This document shows, piece after piece, positions 51,133-61,353 of a DNA stretch of 64,000 nucleotides (position 1 is its first letter; every line of letters starts with the position of its first letter). Made by a program: the position numbers and the translations under genes. The notes beneath the pieces were generated by a model that saw only the letters and a program-made list of their open reading frames with translations, did not search any database and had not been told where the DNA came from. This DNA is from SAR202 cluster bacterium bin127 (GTDB taxonomy: Bacteria > Chloroflexota > Dehalococcoidia > Lucifugimonadales > Lucifugimonadaceae). The stretch lies in contig MPNN01000007.1 in assembly GCA_002239045.1 (NCBI GenBank), forward strand, positions 62,001 to 126,000. Direction: 5' to 3'.

Positions 51133-54100
51133 ATGTCAGATCGTTGGGAGTTTGCGATTCTAATGTCGCTAGTACTTGCCGTGTCGTTGCTAGCGGCGTT
51201 GGTCTTAGTGCACCGGGCTCCGGCTTCAGCGCAGAGCGGGTCTTCGAACGCGGACCTTAGCGGCATCTCATTAATCCGAGGCGGTCGCTCGCTGGACCCG
51301 GCATTCTCGCCGTCCGTGACGGAGTACCGCGTCCGTCCGGGAAACGAGTTTCGCACCAGTGCTTGGATCATCTTGCAGGTGTCGCGTTCGGCATCCGGGG
51401 CGCGTGTGACGGTCAACGGCCTCAGGGCCGTCGGTGGCGCCGCCGACGGCTTCTTCTACGTGCAAACTGCGAACTTCCCATCTCCGTTGGTGATTTCGGT
51501 GAAGGTGGTTGCTCCGGACGGTTCGACGACGAAGACCTACACGTTGACGGCGGCATCGTCAGGCGGGAGCGACCCGCCCACGCCGACACCCACTCCCACG
51601 AGCACGCCTACTCCGACGAACACTCCTACTCCTACAAACACACCGACGGTCACTAACACTCCGACAGCGACAGCAACCAACACATCCACGCCTACGGCGA
51701 CGGTGCCGCCGGGCGGGAGCGATCCACCCACGCCGACACCCACTCCCACGAGCACGCCTACTCCGACGGCCACGCCTACGCCCACAGCTACCAATACTCC
51801 CACACCGACAGCTACACCGACCCCAAATGACACAGGCCTCCGTGCTTGCAGCCGGTTGGCTGCTCCCAGAGATCAAGCGTTCCTGGGAGGGCAGTCTTCA
51901 GAACCGGCCTGTGATCATCCGAAACTTATTCCTAGTCTCGAAGATGATGTATGCGAGTGTGAAAATCCTATCGGAAGCGATCGCCCCGGCTACTGCGGTA
52001 GAGAAGTATTTGCAGATATTTCCTACTTTGGAGATCCATACAACATAATCGAATTTCTTACACGAAACCAGATCAGCATATTTGCCCGGTATGAGTATGG
52101 GGTTGAGTACGGGAACATTCCAGACGCAATGCAAGCATTCGTCCCGATATCATTGCTCGGACGCTTGTCAGATGTTCCGGGAGTCCATCTCGTGACTCTG
52201 ACAAGTAGTCCGCCAAATCCGAATCAACTGGACGTTGCGCCTAATGGTGACCCACCTGGCTCTAAGTACGCAAAACCAAAAAAACAAACACAGTCAGACG
52301 GCGTCGAAGAGATAGCTTTGCCAAGCGCTGCTGGAACGTCTACGGAAACCGACGCGGCGAGGTGGCACGGCGCCGAAACCTGGCATAAGGCGGGAATAGC
52401 CGGAGATAGTGTCAAGGTCGGCATCATCGACGTGAATTTCGTCGGTTTCACGAAGCAGCAAGGCGATGGGGACGACCTGCCGTCCACAGTAGTCTCTAGG
52501 TGCTTTCTGGGCGGAACTACGACCCCTACTCCACCAGAATTCGATCGACGTTGTGAAAACTACACCAGCGAAAGCGACGATATCCGGAAACACGGGACCC
52601 GAGTCGCCGAGGCGGTGATAGACGTTGCACCCGACGCCGATCTCTACATCGCCCGAGCCTGGGACCCCAGAAGTCTCCATCAAGCAACGGACTGGATGAT
52701 AGAGCGTGATGTGCATGTAATCAACGCTTCGCTGGGTTACGCGTGGGAGGGGCCGGGAGACGGCATCGCCAAATTCGATGACTTGGCTTTGAAGGCTGTG
52801 GAGTCCGCGGTGAGCGAAGGAATCGTCTGGATCAACTCCGCCGGCAATGAAGCAATGGGAGGAATGTTCTACAGCAGTTCGGAAGCAAATGACGAAGACC
52901 GATGGGATAGCGACGGATGGCTGAATTTTTCTACGGATTCCACGACAGTGCGTTACAACGAAGCCGATCTTGCACGAGGCCATTATCCACACTCCACATT
53001 TATATTGCGTTGGGGAAACAGTGGTGCTACTGATCTCGATCTGTATCTCTGCGATAACTCCGAATGCAACGGAAACGTCGATCCAGCCAATGCATACCCG
53101 GGCTTGGAAACCTACCGCATCGAGCAGGCAATTAGCACGGACAGCGGAAAAACCTACCTGCGAGTGTGCCTCAAAAACGGTCCAGAACCGGACTGGGTGC
53201 AGTTGGGGATATTCGACGGTGCTCGCAATCTAGGGTACTCCACCTCCTTTGGGAGCATTCGCAATCCGGCGGAGAGCAGTTCATCCGGCATGCTAGCGGT
53301 CGGAGCGGCTGACGCGACGGAATCCAGAGACACCATAACCTACACCATGGAAACAATCAGCAGCAGAGGCCCGGCGCCAGAGGGTCGGATCAAGCCCGAA
53401 ATTGTCGGAGTGGACAACGAACCTTCATCCTCCGGTGCTTGGAAGGGCACTAGCCAGGCTGCGCCGCACGTCGCGGGTCTGGCCGCGCTTTTGATACAGC
53501 ACTTCAGGACAGCGACGCCCGGATTGACAACTGTGACACCCGAAGCGGTGGTCACCGTCCTTAAAGGAAACGCCACGTCGGAGGGGCTGACAGTCGCATC
53601 CGGCACTCGTCCCTCCGACACTCCCAACAACGTCTGGGGCTGGGGCTTCGCGCAGCTGCCGACGTTGTCTCCCACGCCGATGCCAACCTCGACTTCTACG
53701 CCTACATCTACTCCCACGTCCACCCCGACACTGACTCCCACCCCGACTCCCACTCCCACCGCAACTCCTACTCCGACTGCGACGCCGACTTGGACACCCA
53801 CACCGTCTCCAACCCCGACTCCCACGTCTACGCCGACTGCCACTCATACCCCGACGCGGACCCCGACGCCCACGTCTACGCCGGACGTGGTGACCGGTGA
53901 TCTCACGGCATCGTCCTACAGCATCTACGTGGGTCAGAGTGTCACGCTGTACGCCCGGAACGTGCGCCCTTCGGACACTCTGGTGAAGCTTCGGATAACG
54001 CGTCCGCTCTACGGCTCCTGCTCGTCGTCTTCGTCCGAGTCTGCCGCGCAGCGAGTTGCGGGGGTGCTGGCGCCTGCTGACTGGACGTTGCACGGCTGCG

Positions 54101-55083
54101 CTCCCGGCGTCGCCACGGCGTGGCTGTTGAGGGCGAGCGACGATCGTGAGGTCGCCATAATCACGATCAACGTGTTGCGTCCGGAAGGTTCGATCTCGGC
54201 GTCGAGCTCGTCGGTTCGGCGTAGTCGTTCGGTGCGGGTTTGGGCGCACGACCTCGCGCCTTCGAATCTCTCGACCCGCATGGAGCTGAGCAGCGGTCTG
54301 TCGCTTTACTCCAGCTGCTCCTCGACGGGCGGGGATACGAGATTGAAGTCTCGCTACATATACGGATGCCGCTCCGGTTCCGGGCACGTGACGCTCAGAA
54401 CATCTGACGGCGACTACCTCGATCGGGTCTACATCAGGGTCACCGATCCACCGACTCCGACTCCGACCCGTACTCCGACTCCAACGGCTACTCCGACAGC
54501 CACGCCCACGTTCACCCCTACTCCGACACCTACTCCCAGGGTAACCCTCGTCCCGCCGCCCACCAACCTGCGCTACAGCGTCGGGACGACGTGGGCGAAC
54601 TTCGTGTGGGACGCGCCTTCGGGGTACAGCACGTTCCAGATCACGTTCGACGGGCGCAGCAGCACGGTCACTCGCAACTCCTACTTCGCCAGCGGTCTTC
54701 AGCGCGGCACTCCGTACCGCTTCAGCGTCAAGACCAAGGCGAGCGACGGGCGTCTGAGCTCCGCGCGCAGCGTCTCCATCGAGACCGAGTGCTCGCTGCC
54801 CGGCACCTCCTGCTCGATAGCGGCGCGCGACCCGCTGCTGACCAGCTTCGGCGACGGGATCTACAGCGTGCGCGGGGACATCGCGCCGGGAACCTACGCG
54901 GTCGGCACGGAATCCGACGCCGCGACGTGCGAGTGGGAGCGCATCTCCAGCCTCGACGGCGCGTCGGACCAGGTCGCCCAGAGCGGCGGATGGAGCCAAG
55001 GCCTGCAAGTCTCGATCGCATCGTCTGACGCCGCGTTCTACACCTCCGGATGCGGGACCTGGACATTCGTGAGAGGACCATGA
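51133..55083 (+). CDS. Subtilisin-like serine protease, multidomain, cell-surface
   Basis: The 1316-residue exported protein has a signal anchor (residues 8-30), a cadherin-like beta-sandwich (36-145), a Thr/Pro linker (150-235), an S8 domain, another Thr/Pro linker (845-917), beta-rich parts with a third short linker, a fibronectin-like domain from about 1136 and a C-terminal domain with APGTYAVG (1240-1316). The triad is D433 (IIDVNF), H485 (RKHGTRVA) and S774 ([11 protein letters not shown]), with the oxyanion N in SAGNEA near 572. Its TGA overlaps the next gene's ATG. Its last 57 bp before the end recur at 56852. Confidence 0.92.
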   Translation: MSDRWEFAILMSLVLAVSLLAALVLVHRAPASAQSGSSNADLSGISLIRGGRSLDPAFSPSVTEYRVRPGNEFRTSAWIILQVSRSASGARVTVNGLRAVGGAADGFFYVQTANFPSPLVISVKVVAPDGSTTKTYTLTAASSGGSDPPTPTPTPTSTPTPTNTPTPTNTPTVTNTPTATATNTSTPTATVPPGGSDPPTPTPTPTSTPTPTATPTPTATNTPTPTATPTPNDTGLRACSRLAAPRDQAFLGGQSSEPACDHPKLIPSLEDDVCECENPIGSDRPGYCGREVFADISYFGDPYNIIEFLTRNQISIFARYEYGVEYGNIPDAMQAFVPISLLGRLSDVPGVHLVTLTSSPPNPNQLDVAPNGDPPGSKYAKPKKQTQSDGVEEIALPSAAGTSTETDAARWHGAETWHKAGIAGDSVKVGIIDVNFVGFTKQQGDGDDLPSTVVSRCFLGGTTTPTPPEFDRRCENYTSESDDIRKHGTRVAEAVIDVAPDADLYIARAWDPRSLHQATDWMIERDVHVINASLGYAWEGPGDGIAKFDDLALKAVESAVSEGIVWINSAGNEAMGGMFYSSSEANDEDRWDSDGWLNFSTDSTTVRYNEADLARGHYPHSTFILRWGNSGATDLDLYLCDNSECNGNVDPANAYPGLETYRIEQAISTDSGKTYLRVCLKNGPEPDWVQLGIFDGARNLGYSTSFGSIRNPAESSSSGMLAVGAADATESRDTITYTMETISSRGPAPEGRIKPEIVGVDNEPSSSGAWKGTSQAAPHVAGLAALLIQHFRTATPGLTTVTPEAVVTVLKGNATSEGLTVASGTRPSDTPNNVWGWGFAQLPTLSPTPMPTSTSTPTSTPTSTPTLTPTPTPTPTATPTPTATPTWTPTPSPTPTPTSTPTATHTPTRTPTPTSTPDVVTGDLTASSYSIYVGQSVTLYARNVRPSDTLVKLRITRPLYGSCSSSSSESAAQRVAGVLAPADWTLHGCAPGVATAWLLRASDDREVAIITINVLRPEGSISASSSSVRRSRSVRVWAHDLAPSNLSTRMELSSGLSLYSSCSSTGGDTRLKSRYIYGCRSGSGHVTLRTSDGDYLDRVYIRVTDPPTPTPTRTPTPTATPTATPTFTPTPTPTPRVTLVPPPTNLRYSVGTTWANFVWDAPSGYSTFQITFDGRSSTVTRNSYFASGLQRGTPYRFSVKTKASDGRLSSARSVSIETECSLPGTSCSIAARDPLLTSFGDGIYSVRGDIAPGTYAVGTESDAATCEWERISSLDGASDQVAQSGGWSQGLQVSIASSDAAFYTSGCGTWTFVRGP

Positions 55084-55940
55084 TAGAGGCGCTCATCTAT
55101 TCGATCGATTGGACGGCGTTCGGGACCGTGATGGATTGGCTCACCGATTGGACGGCGTTTGGGATCTACGAAAAAGGTTCCCATTTGCTTTTGTTTTTTT
55201 TCATGTTTGGAGTGCCGACTTCGATCGTCGCCGCCATTTTGACAATCATAGGAGTAATGTTTGCGCCGTTGGGTGCTTGGAGCGAGCTGTGCCATCATCA
55301 GCGTCCGCTCAAAACCTCGGTCCGTCAAGCGGTCATAGCAGCACTCCGTGCCTGCGCGTTGCTGTTGCCATACTGGTTGAGCAGACGCGTCGGATCGAGC
55401 AGAGGCGAGTTCAGGCGATTGTTGCTATGGTGCTATGGCTTCACTTATGCTACGTGGCTATTCGGAGTGACACTGTTGTGGCTCTACAATCTAAGAAACA
55501 TCAGGTATGGTGAATTCATCATAACCGTACGGGAACGGGAATCCGTCGCATACTTCACCGCCTCAATGTTGCCCCACCGCACCCATGAAGAGGCGGTGAC
55601 CCTCATTGCGTTTGCGGCGGTGTCATTGACATGTCTGTATTCGGTCGTCTATACATGGCGTGCTGATCATGTGGAGCGATTGATATCGGACGAGGTAGGA
55701 GGTGAGCATGAGCATCGAAACAAGCACTCGATCGCTCCGTTCGCCTGGACTGCGGCGTGGCTCTGGCTCGGGATCGCGGACCTCGTCGCTGCCGAACCGG
55801 GTATCTTGGGAGGGGTTCCCTTCTACTACTTGGCCATACCGCTTGCGGCCGCGGGTGCGGTATGGATCGGCGTAACGGCCCGTAACTGGGCACATAGGGA
55901 AACAATGCTGAGAAGGATGAAGGCAGAAGATGTCTCGTAA
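55080..55940 (+). CDS. Multi-pass membrane protein, cassette gene 1
   Basis: The 286-residue protein has about six hydrophobic spans, for example [34 protein letters not shown] and [18 protein letters not shown]. It shares the blocks [10 protein letters not shown] and [14 protein letters not shown] with the next gene. The ATG at 55080 overlaps the protease stop (ATGA), so it is coupled to the protease. It belongs to no family I recognise. Confidence 0.75.
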   Translation: MIEALIYSIDWTAFGTVMDWLTDWTAFGIYEKGSHLLLFFFMFGVPTSIVAAILTIIGVMFAPLGAWSELCHHQRPLKTSVRQAVIAALRACALLLPYWLSRRVGSSRGEFRRLLLWCYGFTYATWLFGVTLLWLYNLRNIRYGEFIITVRERESVAYFTASMLPHRTHEEAVTLIAFAAVSLTCLYSVVYTWRADHVERLISDEVGGEHEHRNKHSIAPFAWTAAWLWLGIADLVAAEPGILGGVPFYYLAIPLAAAGAVWIGVTARNWAHRETMLRRMKAEDVS

Positions 55941-55988
55941 CAGTTTCATCCGACTATGTCGTTTTGAGTATAGAAAGGAGCACCCGTC

Positions 55989-56906
55989 TTGCCCGATCCA
56001 CTGCTCATAATCGGCGACATCTTATTGGCGACTGGACTGGTAAATAGCGGGTCTATATTTATGGGGATCATCATTCTGTTGCCAAGTGTGATCATCGCGT
56101 TACTGGGGCTTCTAGTATCACCCTTCGTTGCGATCAGTAGCTACCTTAATCATCGGAATTCTTCCGGTTCGGCGGTATCGATAGCCGCGCGGGACTTTTT
56201 ACGATCGCTGTGCATGCTATTGCCGTTCATTCTGAGCGACGGCAACGATTCAGTCAAAAGTTCTCATCGTGGCTGCCTGACCGCAAGCTATGTATATACA
56301 CATCTCACATGGTTCGTCGGGTGTGGTTTCGCGGGCACTTTTATATTGTTGGCCCTCTTGCAGCACTTCGGATTCGATCCACTTTCCCCAGCGACGAATA
56401 CAATTAAACGAACTGTAGCTATAGTAGCAATCGTAGTGATGGTGCCGTGCATATATTCGGCGGCTGTGCTTTGGCGTTCTAATGATCTGAAGCGTAAAAT
56501 AGCGTTGTTGAAGGATGAAGATTATCGAGATAGCATTTCCATTGCCCCTTTCGCGCTGACAACTGTTTGGATATGGATCACTTTGATATACTCGTTTCTA
56601 GCTATAGAAACTTTTCAGGCTGCGGGTTCGGAATTCTGGGATGAGGATGATTTCTCATCCTTGACGACCGATCTACATGTTACGGACACATTTTACGGTA
56701 TTGTCGATATGATTATTATTGTATTAGCTTTCATCGTGGCCTTACAAATCATCGGGATAGGTGTCTGGATAGTCCGCAGCCTTACAGATCTTGTTAGATT
56801 GGAACTTGCTCATAGAAGAGTTGCACGCGAAGTCGGCATAACAGGGGCACAGCATCGTCCGATGCCGCGTTCTACACCTCCGGATGCGGAGTCTGGAGAT
56901 TCGTGA
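55989..56906 (+). CDS. Multi-pass membrane protein, cassette gene 2 (paralog)
   Basis: The 305-residue protein starts at TTG 55989 with AAAGGAG upstream. CMLLPFILSDG and ISIAPFALTTVWIW align with the blocks of the preceding gene, so the two are paralogs. Its last 18 codons come from a different frame of the protease-end duplicate, so the native C-terminus was probably replaced when the scar formed. Base composition is more AT-rich than the neighbours. Confidence 0.75.
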   Translation: MPDPLLIIGDILLATGLVNSGSIFMGIIILLPSVIIALLGLLVSPFVAISSYLNHRNSSGSAVSIAARDFLRSLCMLLPFILSDGNDSVKSSHRGCLTASYVYTHLTWFVGCGFAGTFILLALLQHFGFDPLSPATNTIKRTVAIVAIVVMVPCIYSAAVLWRSNDLKRKIALLKDEDYRDSISIAPFALTTVWIWITLIYSFLAIETFQAAGSEFWDEDDFSSLTTDLHVTDTFYGIVDMIIIVLAFIVALQIIGIGVWIVRSLTDLVRLELAHRRVAREVGITGAQHRPMPRSTPPDAESGDS

Positions 56907-56908
56907 GA
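56852..56908 (+). pseudogene. Diverged second copy of the protease 3' end
   Basis: The 57 bases match 55018-55074 at 51 positions by my count. In the protease frame the fragment reads [19 protein letters not shown], against [19 protein letters not shown] in the gene. It overlaps the last codons of the second membrane gene in another frame and marks the far border of the inserted pair. Confidence 0.9.
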
Positions 56909-56990
56909 AGTGTGACGGACGATGAGATCATCGTACGCCCGATTGGCGGTTCAAAAAGATGAGTCGAGCGGAACGCGGTGTGTTTGGAAT

Positions 56991-57563
56991 CTACTTCTTG
57001 TGAATCTCGACCGATTCCATCACGTCGCCTTGCTGGATGGCGAGGACCACGTCCATGCCGCTGGTGACTTTGCCGAAGACGGCGTGGCAGGAGGTGCCTT
57101 GAACTTGGCAGGGCTTGAGCTGGCCGTCAACGTAGGGGTCGAGGTGGGGAGTTTCGGCATGGGTTACGAAGAATTGCGAGGTGTTGGTGTTGAATCCTCG
57201 GTTCGCCATCGATAGGATGCCGGGGGAGTCGTGCTTCATGTTGGGATGGAAGGCGTCGTCGAATTCGGCAGCTTGTTTGCCGTCGGCGTTGGTTCCGCCT
57301 TGGATGACGAAGCCGGCGATGACTCGGTGCCACGGCGAGTTGGTGTAGAAGCCGTCGTTGGCGAGGTTGACGAAGTTTTCGACGTAAATGCCGGCGATGT
57401 CGTTGTAGAGATCGGCCTCGATGTCGCCTTTATTGGTCTTGATGGTCACGGAGTAGGAGGCGTTGGGATCATAGTCGCCACCGCCGCCACTGCTGCATGC
57501 ACCGAAAAGTGCGACCGTGGTAGCACTTGCGATCAACGCCGAAGCCTTCAAGATATTCGTCAT
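56991..57563 (-). CDS. Lipoprotein peptidyl-prolyl cis-trans isomerase (cyclophilin type)
   Basis: The 190-residue protein has a lipoprotein signal with the lipid cysteine at residue 23 (LFGAC) and a Ser/Gly spacer. The cyclophilin core is clear: WHRVIAGFVIQGG near 78, GILSMANRGFNTNTSQFFVT near 115 and HAVFGKVTSGMDVV near 163. It assists folding outside the membrane, perhaps of the proline-rich exported proteins of this window. An inserted LKPCQVQGTSC loop before HAVFG carries two cysteines that could form a disulfide. Confidence 0.92.
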   Translation of the reverse strand: MTNILKASALIASATTVALFGACSSGGGGDYDPNASYSVTIKTNKGDIEADLYNDIAGIYVENFVNLANDGFYTNSPWHRVIAGFVIQGGTNADGKQAAEFDDAFHPNMKHDSPGILSMANRGFNTNTSQFFVTHAETPHLDPYVDGQLKPCQVQGTSCHAVFGKVTSGMDVVLAIQQGDVMESVEIHKK

Positions 57564-58004
57564 GCGAATTGTCTCCTCGATCCATTCGAACTACGGTTGG
57601 ACATCGAACCGTAGAGCACTATGCTGTTTCACGATATTTGAGTATATCCGCGAGAGTTCAGGGAGTGGATCCCCGGCGTCTCTTTCGGCTCTCCGTGCCG
57701 ACATCTGCTTCAGCAAAAGGGAAAGTGGTTTCCATTGGGATGTCATTCCGAGCGCCTCCTGGGTTGTCATTCCGAGCGCGGCGAGGAATCTGATCGCGTG
57801 GCGATGGGGTTGGGTTGTTAGATTCTTCACTCCGCTTCGCTCCGTTCAGAATGACAAGAAGAGCTTCGTTCAGAATGACTCGATCGACTCCATTCGGATT
57901 GACGCGACCGATTTCTTCGGAATGACACGATTCATAGAAACGATGGGTTGGTGCTAAGCGTTTCGGGGGCTTGTTTGGTGCGCGCACAAACTATAATCCG
58001 CGTT
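57564..58004. repeat. Gap with family A repeat and promoter
   Basis: This 441-bp gap between divergent genes has a full family A hairpin at 57765-57856 (TGTCATTCCGAG...TTCAGAATGACA), half copies on both sides (57741, 57858-57900), and the promoter described separately. No credible gene is seen. Confidence 0.8.
57970..57997 (+). promoter_or_regulatory. Sigma-70-type promoter of the 2-oxoacid dehydrogenase operon (leaderless)
   Basis: A perfect -10 box TATAAT is at 57992-57997, with TTGTTT at 57971-57976 as the -35 region and a 15-base spacer. The expected start of transcription, about 7 bases after the -10 box, falls on the A of the ATG at 58005. There is no Shine-Dalgarno, so the message should be leaderless. 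Confidence 0.75.
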
Positions 58005-59048
58005 ATGAGCGAATCGCCGAGTGATATTGCAGTTGAAGCGAAATTGAGCCTGCCGTCGGGACTCACGCGAGAGCGTCTGTTAGGTGCGTATAAGACGATG
58101 TGCTTGAGCCGGGCGTTGGACGTTCGGATATGGACACTGAATCGGCAGGGGAAGGCGGCGATCGCGGCATCGGCGCAGGGGCATGAGGCGGCGCAGATGG
58201 GGACGGTGCTGGCCACCGATCCGACGCGAGATCGCTACATGATCTACTACCGCCAGCTGACCGCGATGCTGGCGTTGGGAACGACGCCAACGGAGATGCT
58301 GATGCAGTTCTTGGCGCGGGATGGCGAAATCCTTAGCGCGGCGCGGCAATTCCCGTTGCATGGGGCGCATCCGCGGGTGGATCTGTTTTCGTTTTCCAAT
58401 GTCGTCGGCACGCAGTTGCCGCAGGCTGTCGGCGTTGCGCTTGCCGACAAGATGAAGGGTAGGGACGCGGTGACGATCTCGTTCTTCGGCGATGGCGCGG
58501 CAAGTCAGGGCGATTGCCACGAGGCAATGAACTTTGCTGGGATTCACAAGGTTCCGGTGGTGTTCCTGTGCGAGAACAATCGGTACGCGATATCGGTGCC
58601 GTTGGAGCAGCAGATGCCGGTGGATTCGATTGCGAGCCGGGCATCATCGTATGGCATCCCGGGTGTCGAGGTTGATGGGACTGATGTCGTGGCGACCTAT
58701 GAGGCGGTGAAAGAAGCTGTGGATCGGGCCAGGTCGGGAGGTGGTGCCAGTTTGGTGGAATTACGGGTCGAACGATTGTTGCCCCATACCACCGACGATG
58801 ATCACACACGATATCGTTCCAAAGAGGATATCGAGCGCATAAAGAGTATGGACCCGTTGCCAATCACGGAAGCGATGTTGAAGCGCCAGGGAATTCTGGA
58901 TCAGGCTACGGACGATGATTTCAAAGAGTGGGCGAGGCGTGAGGTAGATGATGCGACGGATGAAGCGGAAGCGATGCCATTTCCTCCGGTTGGCGACATG
59001 TACGAAAAGGTGTTGGAGTCGGATAGGGGAGGCAACTCTCATGCCTGA
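58005..59048 (+). CDS. bkdA: Branched-chain 2-oxoacid dehydrogenase E1 alpha subunit
   Basis: The 347-residue subunit has the E1 alpha pattern: GHEAAQMGTVLA near residue 62, the thiamine diphosphate motif GDGAASQGDCHEAMNFA near 162-178 with ENNRYAIS following, and RVERLLPHTTDDDHTRYR near 255, the phosphorylation-loop region of the branched-chain type. It decarboxylates 2-oxoacids from Val, Leu and Ile. The start is ATG 58005, at the predicted transcription start. It overlaps E1 beta by 8 bp. Confidence 0.93.
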   Translation: MSESPSDIAVEAKLSLPSGLTRERLLGAYKTMCLSRALDVRIWTLNRQGKAAIAASAQGHEAAQMGTVLATDPTRDRYMIYYRQLTAMLALGTTPTEMLMQFLARDGEILSAARQFPLHGAHPRVDLFSFSNVVGTQLPQAVGVALADKMKGRDAVTISFFGDGAASQGDCHEAMNFAGIHKVPVVFLCENNRYAISVPLEQQMPVDSIASRASSYGIPGVEVDGTDVVATYEAVKEAVDRARSGGGASLVELRVERLLPHTTDDDHTRYRSKEDIERIKSMDPLPITEAMLKRQGILDQATDDDFKEWARREVDDATDEAEAMPFPPVGDMYEKVLESDRGGNSHA

Positions 59049-60027
59049 GATTACGTTGATCGAATCGGTACGGGAGACGTTGCGGATGGAGATGCGGAGG
59101 GATCCGGACATCTTTATGATGGGCGAGGACATTGGACCTCGGGGTGGTGTGTTTCTCGCCAGCGAGGGGTTTGTGGACGAATTCGGCGAGGGTCGAATAA
59201 TGAACACACCGTTGGCCGAGTCGTCGATCATCGGTATCGCGTTGGGTGCAGCGGTGAACGGAATGCGGCCGGTCGCGGAGATTCAATTTGCGGACTTTGT
59301 ATGGCCAGCGATTAATCAACTGGTTGGTGAGGCTGCGCGGGTGAGATACGGGACGAATGGCGGGAAATTCGCGCCGATGACGGTCCGCGTGCCATACGGC
59401 GGAGGGGTACGTGGAGGGCTCTATCATTCGCAGAGCATTGAAGTGCTGTTCGCGCACACGCCGGGTTTGCAGGTGATCGCTCCGGCAACGCCGTGGGACG
59501 CGCGTGGGTTGCTGCGTTCGGCGATTCGGTCGAACGACCCGACGGTGTTCCTAGAACACAAACGAACCTATCGATTGGTGCGTGGTGAAGCGCCGGACGA
59601 GGAGTACACGGAGCCGATTGGGAAGGCGGATGTGAAGCGCGCTGGAAGCGATGTCACGTTGGTCACCTATGGTTTGATGCTGCACTACTCGTTGCAGGCG
59701 GCGGAGATGGTTTCGCAGTCAGACGGGATCGAGACGGAAGTGGTCGATCTGCGGACGTTGCGACCGATCGATGGTGAGACGATACTAGATTCGGTGTCGC
59801 AGACCGGCAGAGCGATGATCGTGCAGGAGGATACTGGGGCGGTGAGTGTGTCGTCGGAGGTTGCGGCGATCATCGCATCGGAAGGCTTTTTCGATCTAGA
59901 TGCGCCGGTGATGCGAGTTACCGCGCCGGAGATACCGCCGATGCCGTTTAGTCCCTTGCAGGAAGCGGAGTACATGCCGTCGCCGGAGAAGATTGCCGCG
60001 GCTATAAGGCGGTTGGCGGAAGTCTGA
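59041..60027 (+). CDS. bkdB: Branched-chain 2-oxoacid dehydrogenase E1 beta subunit
   Basis: The 328-residue subunit has MGEDIGPRGGVFLAS near residue 27, NTPLAESSIIGIALGAA near 55, EIQFADFVWPAINQL near 80 and VVDLRTLRPID near 240, all family blocks. It pairs with E1 alpha as a heterotetramer. GGGGAGG is 8 bases before the ATG at 59041, inside the E1 alpha gene. E2 follows after 3 bp. Confidence 0.95.
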   Translation: MPEITLIESVRETLRMEMRRDPDIFMMGEDIGPRGGVFLASEGFVDEFGEGRIMNTPLAESSIIGIALGAAVNGMRPVAEIQFADFVWPAINQLVGEAARVRYGTNGGKFAPMTVRVPYGGGVRGGLYHSQSIEVLFAHTPGLQVIAPATPWDARGLLRSAIRSNDPTVFLEHKRTYRLVRGEAPDEEYTEPIGKADVKRAGSDVTLVTYGLMLHYSLQAAEMVSQSDGIETEVVDLRTLRPIDGETILDSVSQTGRAMIVQEDTGAVSVSSEVAAIIASEGFFDLDAPVMRVTAPEIPPMPFSPLQEAEYMPSPEKIAAAIRRLAEV

Positions 60028-60030
60028 ACG

Positions 60031-61353
60031 ATGGCGAAGATGCAGATAGAGATGCCGCACGTCGGGGAGTCGGTCACCGAGGCCGTGATTGGCAAGTGGT
60101 TGGTTACGCCCGGCGATGTTATACGGCGTTACGATCCGCTCGTGGAGGTAATCACTGACAAAGTGAACATGGAAGTCCCGGCGCCGCGGGATGGGACAGT
60201 TACCGGGTTGTTGGTGAGCGAAGGCGACACGGTTCAGATGGGCGCTCCGATCGCCGAGATGGAGATCGAAGGAGCGGTTCCTGCACCGATAGTCAAAGAA
60301 CCTGTTGCGACGTCAAACCCGCCGGTCCAATCGGCGAGTCGTGTTGGCTCGATGATCATTGGAGCGAATGTCGGCCCGACCGGTGGCGAGTTTACGGATA
60401 CGAGTTTGCAGGCGGATTCGGTCGCCGAGGCGGAGCCTACGGTATCTTCGCCAGGCGCTCAAAGACGGCGCCGCCGCGGACGGGACGATCGCGGCGCGCG
60501 CATTTCGCCAGTCGTGAGGCGGTTGGCAGAGCGGCACGGGATTGATGTCAACTCGGTTAGCGGCACCGGAGCCGGCGGTCGTGTCACGAGACGAGATGTC
60601 GAGGCATATCTGGAATCGTCTCCTGCAAGCGTGGTTGAAGCGCGAGGCGACGAGGTTGTAGAGCCTACTCCGATCCGGCGAATGATCGCCGAGAACATGG
60701 CGAAGAGCTTCCGGGAGATTCCTCACGCTTGGGGCGCAATCGAGGTGGACGTCACCGAATTGGCGAGTTACCGCTCGCAGAATATCGAGCGAGTCCGGTC
60801 GAATACGGGTCACCGGCTGACGTATCTGCCGATAGTGTTGCACCACGTCGCACGCGCGCTGAGCGAGCATCGATTACTGAACGCAAGCTGGGTTGATGGA
60901 AAGGTTGTGTTGAAGGGTGCTGTAAACGTCGGCGTTGCGGTGGCTGCCGAACAGGGATTGGTTGTGCCAGTGGTGCAGAATGCCGATCAATTGACTCTCG
61001 AAGAGACGGTTTCAGAGATGGCGAGAATCGTCGAAGGTGCCCGAGCTGGCAAGTTGCAGCTGGGTGATGTTCAGGGCGGCACGTTTACGCTGAACAATAC
61101 GGGTGCACTGGGTTCGGTGCTTGGCGGCGCGATTATCAACTACCCGCAAGCAGCTATATTGACGACTGAGGCAATCATCAGGCGTCCGGTGGTAACCGGA
61201 ACTCAAGATGGCGGAGAGGCGATTGCGATCCGGTCCATGATGAACATGTGCCTGTCGTTCGACCATCGGATCATCGACGGTGCGGAGGCATTGGCGTTCT
61301 TGGGCGACATCAAGAATCGGCTCGAATCGATTTCCCAGGACGACGTTTCCTGA
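60031..61353 (+). CDS. bkdC: Dihydrolipoamide acyltransferase (E2) of 2-oxoacid dehydrogenase
   Basis: The 440-residue protein has one lipoyl domain with the modified lysine in ITDKVNMEVPAP (K44), a linker, the peripheral subunit-binding domain RISPVVRRLAERHGID at about 155-190, and the catalytic domain ending SFDHRIIDGAEALAFL with the active histidine near 412. It transfers the acyl group to CoA. The E3 gene is not in this window. It overlaps lipB by 3 bp. Confidence 0.95.
   Translation: MAKMQIEMPHVGESVTEAVIGKWLVTPGDVIRRYDPLVEVITDKVNMEVPAPRDGTVTGLLVSEGDTVQMGAPIAEMEIEGAVPAPIVKEPVATSNPPVQSASRVGSMIIGANVGPTGGEFTDTSLQADSVAEAEPTVSSPGAQRRRRRGRDDRGARISPVVRRLAERHGIDVNSVSGTGAGGRVTRRDVEAYLESSPASVVEARGDEVVEPTPIRRMIAENMAKSFREIPHAWGAIEVDVTELASYRSQNIERVRSNTGHRLTYLPIVLHHVARALSEHRLLNASWVDGKVVLKGAVNVGVAVAAEQGLVVPVVQNADQLTLEETVSEMARIVEGARAGKLQLGDVQGGTFTLNNTGALGSVLGGAIINYPQAAILTTEAIIRRPVVTGTQDGGEAIAIRSMMNMCLSFDHRIIDGAEALAFLGDIKNRLESISQDDVS

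Noticed and set aside
51559-51836. Possible CRISPR-like repeat array in the protease gene, also at 53660-53885 and 54450-54545
   Set aside because: The short repeats are in-frame Thr/Pro codons (linkers) with no spacers of constant length. The same applies to the PTDTPVP stretch at 30450-30720.
53425-55008. Antisense frame of 527 residues over the protease 3' half
   Set aside because: Arg/Gly-rich shadow of the protease. The Thr/Pro linkers create long open antisense frames.
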